Shown here: in pieces, positions 9,435 to 18,991 of the stretch
Layout of the letters: the number at the start of each line of letters is the position of its first letter
Numbering within the stretch: position 1 is the stretch's first letter
Assembly: GCF_900114675.1 (NCBI RefSeq)
Contig: NZ_FOZM01000002.1
Coordinates: 186,001-250,000, forward strand
Direction: 5' to 3'
DNA from: Yoonia litorea
Lineage (GTDB): Bacteria > Pseudomonadota > Alphaproteobacteria > Rhodobacterales > Rhodobacteraceae
Length of the DNA: 64,000 bases
The notes under the pieces: generated by a model
What the model was told of the DNA's origin: nothing
Database searches by the model: none
The model's input: the letters and a program-made list of their open reading frames with translations, nothing else
Made by a program: the position numbers and the translations under genes

Positions 9435-9830
9435 ATGGGTGTTATTTCGGTCATCGTCGCGGCCGCCGCCGCGTTTGCCTTTGGGGCAGCATACTACATG
9501 GTTCTGTCAAAACCATGGATGGAAGCGGCCGGCGTCGAAGTCGGGCCTGACGGACAGCCCGTCAATTCGGGAAATCCGATCCCCTATGTGGTGTCTTTCG
9601 CCTGTATTCTACTTGTCGCTGGAATGATGCGGCACAGCTTTGTCCTGTCCGGGATTGATACGGTCGGCAAGGGCATCATGTCCGGACTGGGCGTGGGACT
9701 GTTTCTGATCACACCGTGGATTTTCATCAATGTCGGCTATTCCAACCGGCCTTGGAAACTGGCGGTCATCGACGGAGGCTATGCAACTGCCTCGGCAACG
9801 ATCATCGGATTTGTTCTGACAGTGATGTAA
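9435..9830 (+). CDS. DUF1761 family membrane protein
   Basis: 131 residues with four hydrophobic segments (about 2-24, 51-70, 80-102, 110-131). AYYMVLSKPWMEAAG near the N-terminus and ITPWIFINVGYSNRPWKLAVIDGGY near the C-terminus match the DUF1761 pattern. A good ribosome-binding site (AGAGGGA) precedes the ATG. Function is unknown. It sits 53 bases after the EVE gene and may be read separately. Confidence 0.82.
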   Translation: MGVISVIVAAAAAFAFGAAYYMVLSKPWMEAAGVEVGPDGQPVNSGNPIPYVVSFACILLVAGMMRHSFVLSGIDTVGKGIMSGLGVGLFLITPWIFINVGYSNRPWKLAVIDGGYATASATIIGFVLTVM

Positions 9831-9885
9831 GCTGATATCCTCGCTGCCGCAGTTAAGTTGTCTGCGGTGTGTGGGTTATCATAGC

Positions 9886-9909
9886 AAAACGCCCGCCGGA
9901 GGGCGGGCG
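9886..9909 (-). terminator. Intrinsic terminator after DUF2853 gene
   Basis: An 8-bp stem of only G and C (CGCCCGCC at 9890-9897 with GGCGGGCG at 9902-9909, 4-base loop) is followed on the minus strand by TTTT. It lies 27 bases beyond the stop of the DUF2853 gene. Confidence 0.8.
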
Positions 9910-9935
9910 TCGGAACCGTCGTTCGAGAAAACTGA

Positions 9936-10277
9936 TCAGTTATAAACTGACTCTTTGCCGAAGTGTTTTGTGAGCATGTAGTACACCACTGCGCGGTACT
10001 TGTTCCGCTCTGACTGGCCATAGGTCTCAATGACAGACTGAATGGCTTCATCAAGCTTGGGACTATCAGAGAGACCGAGCTTCTTGATCAGAAAGTTGTT
10101 CTTTACTGTTTCAAGCTCGCCAGGCTGACTGGCAGCAACTGTCGCAGAGTCTGCATTATAAATCGACGGGCCGCACCCGATTGTCACCTTGGTCAGAAGA
10201 TCCATGTCAGGCGTCATCCCGCACTTGTTCTTCAGATCATCTGCATACTTCTCAATCAGTTCATCTCTTTTACCCAT
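9936..10277 (-). CDS. DUF2853 family protein
   Basis: 113-residue soluble helical protein. MGKRDELIEKYADDLKNKCG and the end KYRAVVYYMLTKHFGKES fit DUF2853, a small cytosolic family of unknown function. It is monocistronic: 123 bases separate it from the extensin-like gene, and it has its own terminator. Confidence 0.85.
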   Translation of the reverse strand: MGKRDELIEKYADDLKNKCGMTPDMDLLTKVTIGCGPSIYNADSATVAASQPGELETVKNNFLIKKLGLSDSPKLDEAIQSVIETYGQSERNKYRAVVYYMLTKHFGKESVYN

Positions 10278-10393
10278 TAAGCTGTGTCCCCATTGCTAAA
10301 GTTGTTCATTATAACGCGTCGCGCTTTGCGGCGTTCCTGAGAAGGTAAGATGCCTGTTGCAGAGAGGCAAAGAAAAAAGAAACACAGAAGAAA

Positions 10394-10408
10394 GCCGGTC
10401 CTACCGGC
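10394..10408 (-). terminator. Short terminator-like hairpin overlapping a stop codon
   Basis: GCCGGT (10394-10399) pairs with ACCGGC (10403-10408) around a 3-base loop. On the minus strand it is followed by TTTCTTC, a weak U tract. The stop codon of the extensin-like gene (10401-10403) lies inside the hairpin. Confidence 0.5.
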
Positions 10409-11186
10409 ATCCACCCCACCCGCGCGACTGCAAATGAAAGTGGTCGGCGTGTAATCTGTTGTAATCAGGCGATAAGGTCAGTTCGAACCAGTCACATGCG
10501 CCGTCGCGAACCTGTCGGAGAAAATCCGCCGCTGCTGCTGAGTCACCATCCCAGTCTTTCACCAGCCTGATGCGACGCCCGTTTTCGAGGTCAAAACCGC
10601 TGATGTCGATTGCGTTTGCAGTGGCATGCGTGCTCATCCGCGAAGAGGTACCGCGCGGTGTACGGATCTGCCTGCAACTGTAGCTGCCAAAGTGGCGAAT
10701 CGCACTGACCCGACTACCAAGGTGCGTTAACGCTGCTGGCTGGAGTGAATGCTCTTCCCACATCGCGAGGCGAAGGGCGATTGCGCAGCGGGTTTCCAAC
10801 GGATCAACTCGGGCGCTGCCCACTGCCGACACGTTCACGCGATCTCTGATGAAGCATTGCTCGCTCTCTTCCAACGGCGACATGGCCGCCACGCGTCCAG
10901 CCGCGTCCATCGTCGCAAGACAGGCGGCATAGTTCTTGGCTGTCCTGTCCAGTTTCCAACTGGTCAGCGGCGTTACGGCATCACTGACCTGCAATGGTGT
11001 TGTCGGGTTCCAAGCCGAAGGCAGCGGCGTTTGCGGGTGCGTAAGCAGCAGATAAACACCGTAGGCGAGCAAACCCGCAAAAGAAAACGCCGCCAAACCA
11101 CTGAGAATGGCGAGGCTGCGTCCTTTTCTTTTCTGTCGTTCTTCGCTGGCACGCTCTGCGATTTGTTGCCGCCGACCATGCCTCAT
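10401..11186 (-). CDS. Extensin-like family protein
   Basis: 261 residues: a basic N-terminus, one membrane segment (about 24-48), then the extensin-like C-terminal domain (about 125-261). HFGSYSCRQIR, STHATANAIDISGF and the ending LHADHFHLQSRGWGGCR are the conserved blocks; the H and D residues resemble the metal sites of D-Ala-D-Ala-type peptidases. The family is anchored in the inner membrane facing the periplasm and probably acts on cell-wall peptides, which is inference. It follows ahcY after 6 bases on the same strand, though no functional link is apparent. Confidence 0.85.
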   Translation of the reverse strand: MRHGRRQQIAERASEERQKRKGRSLAILSGLAAFSFAGLLAYGVYLLLTHPQTPLPSAWNPTTPLQVSDAVTPLTSWKLDRTAKNYAACLATMDAAGRVAAMSPLEESEQCFIRDRVNVSAVGSARVDPLETRCAIALRLAMWEEHSLQPAALTHLGSRVSAIRHFGSYSCRQIRTPRGTSSRMSTHATANAIDISGFDLENGRRIRLVKDWDGDSAAAADFLRQVRDGACDWFELTLSPDYNRLHADHFHLQSRGWGGCR

Positions 11187-11192
11187 GCGCGT

Positions 11193-12578
11193 TTAGTACC
11201 GGTAATGCTCAGGCTTGAACGGACCCTCGACAGTCACGCCAATATAATCCGCCTGATCCTTTTTCAGTTCGGTCAGCTTTACGCCGATACGCTTGAGATG
11301 CAGACGGGCGACTTTTTCATCGAGGTGCTTTGGCAGGATATGCACGCCGATTTCGTAGTTGTCGCCATTGTTCCAAAGCTCCATCTGGGCCAGAACCTGA
11401 TTGGTGAACGATGCAGACATCACAAAAGACGGGTGACCGGTAGCATTGCCAAGGTTCAGCAAACGGCCTTCGGACAGCAGGATCAGACGGTTGCCGGACG
11501 GCATCTCGATCATGTCCACCTGTTCCTTGATGTTGGTCCATTTGTGGTTTTTCAGCGCAGCAACCTGAATCTCGTTGTCGAAGTGGCCAATGTTGCCAAC
11601 AATCGCCATGTCCTTCATCTCGCGCATATGCTCGATCCGGATCACATCCTTGTTGCCGGTCGTCGTGATGAAGATATCAGCGGATTCAAGTTCATCTTCC
11701 AGAAGAACAACCTCGAACCCGTCCATTGCGGCCTGAAGCGCGCAAATCGGATCAACCTCGGTCACCTTGACGCGCGCGCCAGCGCCACGCAAGGATGCGG
11801 CAGAACCTTTACCGACATCGCCATAACCACAGACGACCGCTACCTTGCCTGCCATCATGGTGTCAGTCGCACGACGGATACCGTCCACCAGTGATTCCTT
11901 GCAGCCGTATTTGTTGTCAAACTTCGACTTTGTGACCGAGTCATTGACGTTGATTGCAGGGAAAGGCAGTTGGCCCTTTTTATGCAGGTCATAGAGACGA
12001 TGCACGCCTGTCGTGGTTTCCTCAGACACGCCTTTGATCGCTTCCTTGGTTTTGGTGAACCAGCCGGGGCTTTCTTTCATGCGTTTAAGGATTTGCGCCT
12101 TGATCACGGCCTCTTCTTCAGATTGAGGAACAGGGATGATTTCTTCGCCAGCTTCAGCACGGGCACCGAGCAAGACATAGAGCGTGGCATCCCCGCCATC
12201 ATCAAGGATCATGTTCGCGCCTTCAGAGAACATGAAAGACTTGTCGAGATAGTCCCAATGCTCTTCCAAGGTCTGTCCCTTGATGGCGAAGACCGGGATG
12301 CCGGCCTCGGCAATTGCAGCGGCCGCGTGATCCTGGGTCGAAAAGATGTTGCAGGATGCCCAGCGCACGTCGGCACCCAAAGCGACCAGAGTCTCAATCA
12401 AGACGGCAGTCTGGATCGTCATGTGCAAAGAGCCGACAATCCGCGCACCCTTGAGTGGTTTGGCGTCGCCGTATTCTTCGCGGAGCGCCATCAGCCCCGG
12501 CATCTCTGTTTCGGCAATATCAAGCTCTTTGCGGCCAAACCCTGCGAGATTGATATCCTTGACGACGTAGTCTTTCAT
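11193..12578 (-). CDS. ahcY: S-adenosylhomocysteinase
   Basis: 461 residues, normal for bacterial SahH. It splits S-adenosylhomocysteine to adenosine and homocysteine in the methyl cycle. [19 protein letters not shown] at the start, [11 protein letters not shown] (NAD-binding Rossmann motif), [10 protein letters not shown] and the C-terminal KPEHYRY (NAD-contacting tail) are all intact. An AGGAGG ribosome-binding site lies 7 bases before the ATG. I looked for an SAH riboswitch in the 190-base leader and did not find its conserved core. Confidence 0.98.
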   Translation of the reverse strand: MKDYVVKDINLAGFGRKELDIAETEMPGLMALREEYGDAKPLKGARIVGSLHMTIQTAVLIETLVALGADVRWASCNIFSTQDHAAAAIAEAGIPVFAIKGQTLEEHWDYLDKSFMFSEGANMILDDGGDATLYVLLGARAEAGEEIIPVPQSEEEAVIKAQILKRMKESPGWFTKTKEAIKGVSEETTTGVHRLYDLHKKGQLPFPAINVNDSVTKSKFDNKYGCKESLVDGIRRATDTMMAGKVAVVCGYGDVGKGSAASLRGAGARVKVTEVDPICALQAAMDGFEVVLLEDELESADIFITTTGNKDVIRIEHMREMKDMAIVGNIGHFDNEIQVAALKNHKWTNIKEQVDMIEMPSGNRLILLSEGRLLNLGNATGHPSFVMSASFTNQVLAQMELWNNGDNYEIGVHILPKHLDEKVARLHLKRIGVKLTELKKDQADYIGVTVEGPFKPEHYRY

Positions 12579-12707
12579 TGGTTGCCTCCTGCGGCACGGA
12601 TATTTGAGTTCATTGCGCTGATAGCAGGGTGGTTCTTGACCGACAATGGCAAGGCGCCTGCCCTGATCAATTGCGATATAGCACCCAAATTAAGAAGTCA
12701 TGTCTCT

Positions 12708-12733
12708 GAGGCGGTTTACCGCGCCACCGCCTC
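12708..12733. promoter_or_regulatory. 8-bp inverted repeat between ahcY and HD gene
   Basis: GAGGCGGT (12708-12715) and ACCGCCTC (12726-12733) are perfect reverse complements with a 10-base spacer, in the 192-base divergent region between ahcY (start 12578) and the HD hydrolase (start 12771). No U tract follows on either strand, so it is not a terminator. It may be an operator or a leader hairpin. The rest of the gap shows nothing I can name. Confidence 0.4.
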
Positions 12734-12770
12734 GCACTATCCCTAGTTCCGCACCACAACCGAGGTCACG

Positions 12771-13367
12771 ATGCCCAAAGCTCAGCCCCGCGCTTGGCAG
12801 CGCATGCTTTCAGGTCGCAGGCTCGACCTGCTTGATCCCACGCCGGTCGATATCGAGATCGAAGACATCGCCCACGGACTGGCATTTGTGGCGCGTTGGA
12901 ATGGGCAGACAAGCGGCGACTACGCTTACTCGGTTGCTGAACACTCTCTGCTTGTGACCGAAATCTTCAGCAGCCAGAACAAGAATGCCCCTGTGAAGTG
13001 GCAGCTTGCCGCGCTTCTGCATGATGCGCCAGAGTATGTCATTGGAGACATGATCAGCCCGGTCAAAGCTGCGGTCGGGCCAGGCTATGGTGCGCTTGAT
13101 GAAAGGTTAACTGCAGCGATCCATCTGCGGTTCGGACTGCCCGCACAGATACCCGTCTCTATCAAGCGACAGATCAAACGGGCCGACCGCCTGTCTGCTT
13201 GGCTTGAGGCTGTTCAGATTGCAGGCTTCTCACGGACCGAAGCCGACAAATTCTTTGGCAAGCAGGATCCCGAATTGGCCGATCGCCTTGCAATCAAGTT
13301 GAGACCACCAGTAGAGGTGCGCAAAGCCTTCACCGAGCAATACTTCACACTTGCGCGCCGCCTGTGA
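12771..13367 (+). CDS. HD family hydrolase (YfbR-like)
   Basis: 198 residues. The HD signature is complete: H in SVAEHSLLV, HD in ALLHDAPEYVIGD and a later D in KRADRLSAWLEA. The pattern resembles YfbR-type 5'-deoxynucleotidases and related phosphohydrolases acting on nucleotides. The substrate is not settled by sequence. It stands alone, divergent from ahcY. DIAHGLAFVARWNGQT near residue 35 is typical of the alphaproteobacterial version. Confidence 0.85.
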   Translation: MPKAQPRAWQRMLSGRRLDLLDPTPVDIEIEDIAHGLAFVARWNGQTSGDYAYSVAEHSLLVTEIFSSQNKNAPVKWQLAALLHDAPEYVIGDMISPVKAAVGPGYGALDERLTAAIHLRFGLPAQIPVSIKRQIKRADRLSAWLEAVQIAGFSRTEADKFFGKQDPELADRLAIKLRPPVEVRKAFTEQYFTLARRL

Positions 13368-13435
13368 ACTGAGACCACTCAACCGATAATTAAGTTATCC
13401 AGACGACAAGGAGCCTAAGAAGTTGGGATTCTTGT

Positions 13436-15487
13436 ATGTCGCGCCGCTTGAGGAAACTGAAACGGAAAATCGCGCGAGGGGCGTTAGGTAACCCCTCACG
13501 TATCTGGTTGCAGCATGCTCTCGCCATCCTGACTGTATTGGGTTTGGCGGTCGCCACATACTTCTTCAACGGTTTAGCCATTGAGCGCGCCAAACTCGCA
13601 TCTGACGGGATGAATACGTCGAACGCGCAGTTGCTGCATGCGCAGGAAACCATCGCACTGGTTGAGAATTGGCCAGCGCCAACAGACCCCGATGCGCGGG
13701 AACTCAGACAGGCTGTCCAGAAACTGCTTGCGGCCACAGAGAAGAGCCGAAACCAACTTTCGCGGGTGAGCCACGAAGACGGCGACACACATGAAATGTT
13801 CGATGAGCTATCCGAGCGCATTGAGGCATTTGCGGCACTTGCAATGGCGGTCCCTGGCTTAAGCGTTGGCGACGCAATGGAGACGCAAGAACGGATTCAA
13901 GACATCTACTGGAACGGCGGTTTAAGAACTGAAATGATCGCTGCGTCAGCAGCGTTTGCACGCATTGTCGAGGAAGAGGCCAACCATCTTTTGCGCCTGC
14001 GCGACGCACTCCTTATTGCGTCAGCTCTGATTATTCTCGCGGAAGCGGTTTTTGTATTTTGGCCAGCGCAATACACGGTGAAATATACGATCAGACGGCT
14101 TCAAAGGCAGAAAAAGGTTCTGCAAGCCTCACGGCGGCGACTGAAACTGGCGAATGAGCAACTGGAACATATGCTCACGCACGACCAGTTGACCGGCCTG
14201 CCCAATCGTAGCGCCTTGGCAAGGTTTATTGAAAAGGCGACCCAATCTGACGCGACGACTGAACTACATATGTTCCTTGTAGGCCTCGACGGTTTCAAGG
14301 ACGTCAACGACACAGCCGGTCATGACATTGGTGATCGTCTTCTGGTGAAAGTGGCACATATCTTGCAAACATCCGTCAACGATGAGGATTTTGTGGCGCG
14401 CGTCGGCGGCGATGAATTCGTACTGGTCTGCTACGAAACACCGGATTCGGTGCTCGACCGGATCAAATCAGTCCTGTCACGCCCGATTGTGATATCCGGA
14501 CGCCGCCTGAAAGTCAGGGCAAGTATAGGCTTTCTCGCGGTGGATGGATCGACACAAAAACCAATGGATATCCTGGCAGAAGCAGAGGTGGCAATGTTAC
14601 TTGCAAAGTCCGAAGGCGGAGACTGCGCGCGGCTCCATCTGCAGAGTATGCGCCACGACAGAAGCGACTTTCAAAAACTCCAGTATGAACTGCGGGATGC
14701 GATCCAGACCGGGCAAATTGAACCTTGGTTTCAACCTCAGTTCTCTTTGCAGAATGGCCTTCTTCACGGTGCAGAGGTTTTGGCACGATGGAACCATCCT
14801 GAGCGCGGACTGATCATGCCGGTCATGTTGTTCAAGGCTGCCGAAAATGCTGGCTTGATTGTCGAGCTCGACCACGCTGTCTGGCGCGCAGCGCTGCAAC
14901 AGGCAAAGCGGTGGCAGGATCGGCATCTTTGGACACCGCGTATTTCACTCAACGCTGCACCTGAGACCTTGGCCGACCCAAACTTTATTGAAAGGTTCTT
15001 GTTTTCACTCAATCGATCGGGGCTCGCTGAGGATCAGGTCCTCATTGAGGTGTTGGAGACGACACTGATCAAAAGCTCTAGCGACATGGCCGCCATCAAT
15101 ATCGACCAGCTTGCGGAATGCGGGATCGGACTTGAACTGGATGACTTTGGCACTGGCTACGCGGCACTTTCAAAGGTTGCGCAGCTTCCCATTACCGGCC
15201 TCAAGCTTGATCGTTCGCTTGTGGCACCACTGCCCGACCCGACTGCTGATTCCGTGGCCCGCGCCGTTCTTGCACTTGCTGCTGAACTCGGCTTGCACGT
15301 CGTTGCTGAAGGTATCGAACATAGCACCCAAGCTACCCATCTGGCCGCGAGGGGCTGCCAGATCGGACAAGGTTTTGGTTTCGGAAAGCCAATGGCGCCT
15401 GATGCCTTTGGCAAATGGCTGGAAAAGCACGCAAACCGGCCATCAGAATTCGCCTTTCAAAAGAGCGCCACTTCGCGACGGGCTTGA
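13436..15487 (+). CDS. Membrane-bound GGDEF-EAL protein
   Basis: 683 residues: membrane segment at about 25-45, a helical periplasmic region to about 180, second segment at about 186-206, a short coiled coil, GGDEF domain (about 240-400), EAL domain (about 420-665). The cyclase signature RVGGDEF is intact. The phosphodiesterase side has EVLARW, IEVLETTL, LDDFGTGYAAL, KLDRS and VVAEGIE, so metal and substrate residues appear preserved. It could make and break cyclic di-GMP; which activity dominates cannot be told. The ATG has no close ribosome-binding site (AAGGAG lies about 22 bases upstream), so the start is uncertain. Cyclic di-GMP could link to the glycan genes nearby, but no direct evidence is present. 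Confidence 0.92.
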   Translation: MSRRLRKLKRKIARGALGNPSRIWLQHALAILTVLGLAVATYFFNGLAIERAKLASDGMNTSNAQLLHAQETIALVENWPAPTDPDARELRQAVQKLLAATEKSRNQLSRVSHEDGDTHEMFDELSERIEAFAALAMAVPGLSVGDAMETQERIQDIYWNGGLRTEMIAASAAFARIVEEEANHLLRLRDALLIASALIILAEAVFVFWPAQYTVKYTIRRLQRQKKVLQASRRRLKLANEQLEHMLTHDQLTGLPNRSALARFIEKATQSDATTELHMFLVGLDGFKDVNDTAGHDIGDRLLVKVAHILQTSVNDEDFVARVGGDEFVLVCYETPDSVLDRIKSVLSRPIVISGRRLKVRASIGFLAVDGSTQKPMDILAEAEVAMLLAKSEGGDCARLHLQSMRHDRSDFQKLQYELRDAIQTGQIEPWFQPQFSLQNGLLHGAEVLARWNHPERGLIMPVMLFKAAENAGLIVELDHAVWRAALQQAKRWQDRHLWTPRISLNAAPETLADPNFIERFLFSLNRSGLAEDQVLIEVLETTLIKSSSDMAAINIDQLAECGIGLELDDFGTGYAALSKVAQLPITGLKLDRSLVAPLPDPTADSVARAVLALAAELGLHVVAEGIEHSTQATHLAARGCQIGQGFGFGKPMAPDAFGKWLEKHANRPSEFAFQKSATSRRA

Positions 15488-15543
15488 GGATTCAGCTGGC
15501 AGCCCGTATCTGAACATCAAGTACTTCGGAACAAGGGGCGACC

Positions 15544-16155
15544 ATGGCGAATTATCTCTATCAGAAAGACTTGCCAGCGGACCTCGACCTTGGGCCAGTC
15601 GTTGCCATCGACTGTGAAACGATGGGGCTAAATCCTCATCGAGATCGTTTGTGCCTGATCCAGATGTCATCCGGTGACGGCGATTGCCATCTTGTCCAAG
15701 TCCACAAGGGCCAAACTGAGGCTCCCAATCTCTGTGCGATGCTTGAGGACCCAAACGTTCTGAAGCTTTTTCACTTTGGACGTTTCGACATTGCTGCAAT
15801 GCACAACGCCTTTGGCGCAACCGCCGCGCCTGTCTACTGCACGAAAATTGCGTCGAAACTCGTGCGAACGTTCACTGATCGCCACGGATTGAAGAACCTT
15901 TTGCAGGAGTTGCTGCAAATTGACATCTCAAAACATCAGCAACAAAGCGATTGGGGCGCGCAGAACCTCACAGAGGCACAACTCGATTATGCCGCGTCTG
16001 ACGTCCTTTATCTGCACCGGTTGCGTGACAGGCTGGACAGGTTGCTCGAACGTGAGGGGCGGACTGAAATTGCCCAGTCTTGTTTCGATTTCCTACCGAC
16101 GCGGGCAAAGCTCGATCTGGCAGGCTGGCCAGATACAGACATTTTTGCGCACTGA
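15544..16155 (+). CDS. Short ribonuclease D-type 3'-5' exonuclease
   Basis: 203 residues. The DEDDy exonuclease motifs are present: DCETMG (exo I), HFGRFDIAAM (exo II) and YAASDVLYLHRL (exo III with the tyrosine). There is no HRDC domain, unlike full-length RNase D of about 370 residues; this short form is common in alphaproteobacteria and probably trims RNA 3' ends. Its stop overlaps the kdsD start by one base (TGATG), placing it at the head of the kdsD-lptCAB operon. Confidence 0.9.
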   Translation: MANYLYQKDLPADLDLGPVVAIDCETMGLNPHRDRLCLIQMSSGDGDCHLVQVHKGQTEAPNLCAMLEDPNVLKLFHFGRFDIAAMHNAFGATAAPVYCTKIASKLVRTFTDRHGLKNLLQELLQIDISKHQQQSDWGAQNLTEAQLDYAASDVLYLHRLRDRLDRLLEREGRTEIAQSCFDFLPTRAKLDLAGWPDTDIFAH

Positions 16156-17123
16156 TGGCTGACAACGACACATTTCTGGCGACCGCCAAGGCGGTCATCC
16201 AGACAGAGGCGGACGCCTTGCGGGTACTCGCCGACAGCCTCGATCAGAATTTTGCCGACGCGGTGGCACTACTTTTGGGCGCGACAGGGCGGGTGATCGT
16301 CTCAGGCATGGGAAAGTCCGGTCACATCGCACGCAAGATTGCAGCAACATTCGCAAGCACAGGCACGCCGGCGCATTTTGTTCATCCAGCTGAAGCCAGT
16401 CACGGCGACTTAGGAATGATGACCAAAGGCGATGTCGTGCTGGTTCTTTCCAACTCGGGCGAAACACCCGAACTGGCGGACCTCGTCGCCTACACACGGC
16501 GTTTCGGCATCCCGATGATCGGGGTTGCCAGTAAACTTGAGAGCACCTTGCTTACCAGGGCAGATGTGCGGCTTGTCCTGCCCCAACTGGGTGAGGCCTG
16601 TGGCACCGGCGTTGTTCCAACAACGTCGACGACGATGACGCTCGCTTTGGGTGATGCACTGGCCGTGGCGCTGATGAAGCATCGACAATTTACGCCTGAA
16701 AACTTCCGCGAATTTCACCCCGGCGGCAAACTCGGTGCGCGATTGTCGAAAGTCTCCGACCTAATGCACACTGACGCGTCTGTTCCGCTGGTCCATGCCA
16801 GCACTTCGATGGGCGAAACCTTGTTGGTAATCAGCCAAAAAGGTTTCGGCGTTGTGGGTGTCGTCGATGACGACGAAAGGCTGATCGGAATTGTGACAGA
16901 CGGGGATTTGCGGCGGCACCTGGACGGGCTGCTTGATCACACCGCGGGTGACGTTATGACGGCAAATCCCAAAACCGTGTCACCAGAGGCCCTCGCCGAG
17001 GAAGCAGTCGCGCTGATGAATGATCGTAAGATCACCTGCCTGTTTGCTGTTGACCCACAAACCGACCGCAAAGTTGCGGGGCTCTTGCATATTCATGACT
17101 GCCTGCGCGCCGGGATTGTTTGA
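16155..17123 (+). CDS. kdsD: Arabinose-5-phosphate isomerase (KpsF/GutQ type)
   Basis: 322 residues from the ATG at 16155. An N-terminal SIS domain (GMGKSGHIARKIAATF, SNSGETPEL, TSTTMTLALGDALA) is followed by two CBS domains (about 200-322), the full-length architecture. It converts ribulose 5-phosphate to arabinose 5-phosphate, the first step to Kdo. The following lptC-lptA-lptB genes make this a Kdo and LPS transport operon, as in many proteobacteria. kdsB, needed later in the same pathway, is at 26540-27340. kdsA and kdsC are not in the window. Confidence 0.95.
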   Translation: MADNDTFLATAKAVIQTEADALRVLADSLDQNFADAVALLLGATGRVIVSGMGKSGHIARKIAATFASTGTPAHFVHPAEASHGDLGMMTKGDVVLVLSNSGETPELADLVAYTRRFGIPMIGVASKLESTLLTRADVRLVLPQLGEACGTGVVPTTSTTMTLALGDALAVALMKHRQFTPENFREFHPGGKLGARLSKVSDLMHTDASVPLVHASTSMGETLLVISQKGFGVVGVVDDDERLIGIVTDGDLRRHLDGLLDHTAGDVMTANPKTVSPEALAEEAVALMNDRKITCLFAVDPQTDRKVAGLLHIHDCLRAGIV

Positions 17124-17728
17124 CGGTGGAACCGAACGACAACCTCTATTCGCAGTTTGTCGGATGGGCCAAGATCATCCTGCCACTGTGCGCAATTGCA
17201 TTGCTTTCAACACTGTTTCTTTTTGCAAGAAGCGCAAACGACACAGATGAAGTCGCAATGGCTGAGGTTGAACAGATCGCGCGGGAACAAAGGCTGGCTG
17301 CACCCGAGTTTTCAGGATTGACAGATGACGGATCGACGGTGGTGGTTTCTGCAAAGTCGGCACAGCCCGACCAGAACAATCCTGACACAGTTATGATTTC
17401 AGATATCGGGATGCGGTTGAACACGACCGAAGGTATCCAGATTGACGTGACCGCGGTGTCGGGAGAGCTCGATGGGCGCGCACGCGTCGCACAATTTCTG
17501 GGCCTAGCAAGGATCGAGACCTCGAACGGCTATCAACTTGAGACAAACGGGTTGATCGCCGATCTTGGATCCGGCGTCGTGACGTCAGATGGCCTTTTGG
17601 AGGTTCGCGCCCCTTTCGGTGAAATCACGGCCGGAAATGTGCGGTTCGAAGTCACCTCCGAAGAGGTGGGCCAGCAGATGGTGTTCACCAATGGCGTGCG
17701 GCTGCTATATACAGGCCAAAGGCCATGA
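17120..17728 (+). CDS. lptC: LPS export protein LptC
   Basis: 202 residues if started at TTG 17120, 200 if at GTG 17126; no clear ribosome-binding site decides between them. Bitopic: a short cytosolic N-terminus, one membrane segment (about 14-34), then a beta-jellyroll periplasmic domain (ISDIGMRLNTTEGIQIDVTA, ASNG-type turns). It links LptB2FG to LptA in the LPS bridge. Sequence conservation is low, but its place between kdsD and lptA is decisive. It overlaps the kdsD stop. Confidence 0.88.
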   Translation: MTVEPNDNLYSQFVGWAKIILPLCAIALLSTLFLFARSANDTDEVAMAEVEQIAREQRLAAPEFSGLTDDGSTVVVSAKSAQPDQNNPDTVMISDIGMRLNTTEGIQIDVTAVSGELDGRARVAQFLGLARIETSNGYQLETNGLIADLGSGVVTSDGLLEVRAPFGEITAGNVRFEVTSEEVGQQMVFTNGVRLLYTGQRP

Positions 17729-17744
17729 CAAAGGAAGCGCAGAG

Positions 17745-18233
17745 ATGACAAGAATTTTCGCCTTGGGCGTGACTTTTGTCATGGGTTTCGCCTCTCTCGC
17801 GCAGGCGCAGACAAATGTCGATCTCGGGGGCCTGACTGTCGACAATACTGCCCCCATTGAAGTGACAGCAGACACGCTGTCCATCGATCAAGATACCGGT
17901 ATCGCGCGGTTCGAGGGCAGCGTAGTTATCGGCCAAGGTGATTTGCGCATTACTGCCGGTAGCGTCGAAGTCGTCTACGGCGCCGATACATCAGAAATCG
18001 CTCAGCTTGTTGCGGCCGATGGCGTCACTTTCGTCACGGCAACCGAAGCCGCTGAAGCGCAAGAAGCGGTCTATGATATTGAAACGGGCCTTCTTACACT
18101 CACTGGCGATGTCTTATTAACCCAAGGACCCAGCGCCATTGCGGCAGGACGCATGGTGATCAATGTCACCACAGGAAGCGCGACGATGGACGGCCGGGTG
18201 AGAACCGTATTGCAACAAGGTGACGGCGAATGA
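17745..18233 (+). CDS. lptA: LPS transport periplasmic protein LptA
   Basis: 162 residues from the ATG at 17745, which gives a signal peptide of about 21 residues ending in AQA. The OstA-like repeats are visible: PIEVTADTLSIDQDTGIARFEGSV and LLTLTGDVLLTQGPSAI. It forms the periplasmic bridge carrying LPS. The stop overlaps the lptB start by four bases (ATGA). Confidence 0.93.
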   Translation: MTRIFALGVTFVMGFASLAQAQTNVDLGGLTVDNTAPIEVTADTLSIDQDTGIARFEGSVVIGQGDLRITAGSVEVVYGADTSEIAQLVAADGVTFVTATEAAEAQEAVYDIETGLLTLTGDVLLTQGPSAIAAGRMVINVTTGSATMDGRVRTVLQQGDGE

Positions 18234-18991
18234 CCGACACTGCGCAATTCACTGTCACTGATGGTTCCCAAGGTCTGGAAATCACCAACCTTCGCAAAAG
18301 CTACCGCAAGCGCCCGGTCATCCGGGATGTGAGCATGCATCTTGGCCGCGGCGAGGTTGTTGCGTTGTTGGGTCCGAATGGGTCAGGCAAGACGACCTGC
18401 TTTTATTCCATCGCGGGTCTTGTCACCCCCGAAGGTGGCCGTGTTGCGATTGATGGGCGCGATGTTACCGCCTTGCCCATGTACCGTCGTGCAAAACTGG
18501 GTATCGGTTACCTGCCGCAAGAAATGTCGATCTTTCGCGGGCTGACTGTTGAAGACAATATCCTGGCCATTCTCGAAATAGCTGTCCCGGACCGCCATCG
18601 CCGACGCGAACGCCTTGAAGAGCTGCTTTCAGAATTTTCTATCGAGCATTTGCGGCGGGCATCGGCCTTGGCCTTGTCAGGCGGTGAAAGGCGGCGGGTC
18701 GAGATTGCACGATGCCTCGCAGCCGGACCAAAATACGTATTGTTCGACGAACCCTTCGCGGGTGTAGATCCGATTGCAGTTGGCGAAATCAGACATCTTG
18801 TCGCCGATCTAAAGAACCGTGGAATCGGTGTTCTGATCACTGATCATAATGTCCAGGAAACGCTTCAAATCGTTGATCGCGCCTACATCTTACATGACGG
18901 CAAGGTCCTGATGAGCGGCACGACACAAGAGGTTGTGCAGGACGAAAACGTGCGGCGCGTATATCTCGGCAATAACTTCCGCGTTAATTGA
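18230..18991 (+). CDS. lptB: LPS export ABC transporter ATP-binding protein LptB
   Basis: 253 residues. Walker A GPNGSGKTT, signature LSGGERRR (RRVEIARCLA), Walker B YVLFDEPFAGVDP and H loop ITDHNVQET are intact. It powers LPS extraction with LptF/LptG, which are not in the window. In many proteobacteria rpoN follows lptB; here the next gene is hpf, after 228 bases. Confidence 0.97.
   Translation: MTDTAQFTVTDGSQGLEITNLRKSYRKRPVIRDVSMHLGRGEVVALLGPNGSGKTTCFYSIAGLVTPEGGRVAIDGRDVTALPMYRRAKLGIGYLPQEMSIFRGLTVEDNILAILEIAVPDRHRRRERLEELLSEFSIEHLRRASALALSGGERRRVEIARCLAAGPKYVLFDEPFAGVDPIAVGEIRHLVADLKNRGIGVLITDHNVQETLQIVDRAYILHDGKVLMSGTTQEVVQDENVRRVYLGNNFRVN

Noticed and set aside
12579..12770. SAH or SAM riboswitch in front of ahcY
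   Set aside because: I could not match the conserved core of either riboswitch; only the 8-bp inverted repeat is present.
14740..14800. EVL instead of EAL suggesting a dead phosphodiesterase domain
   Set aside because: The glutamate is kept and the middle residue varies naturally; the other catalytic blocks are intact.
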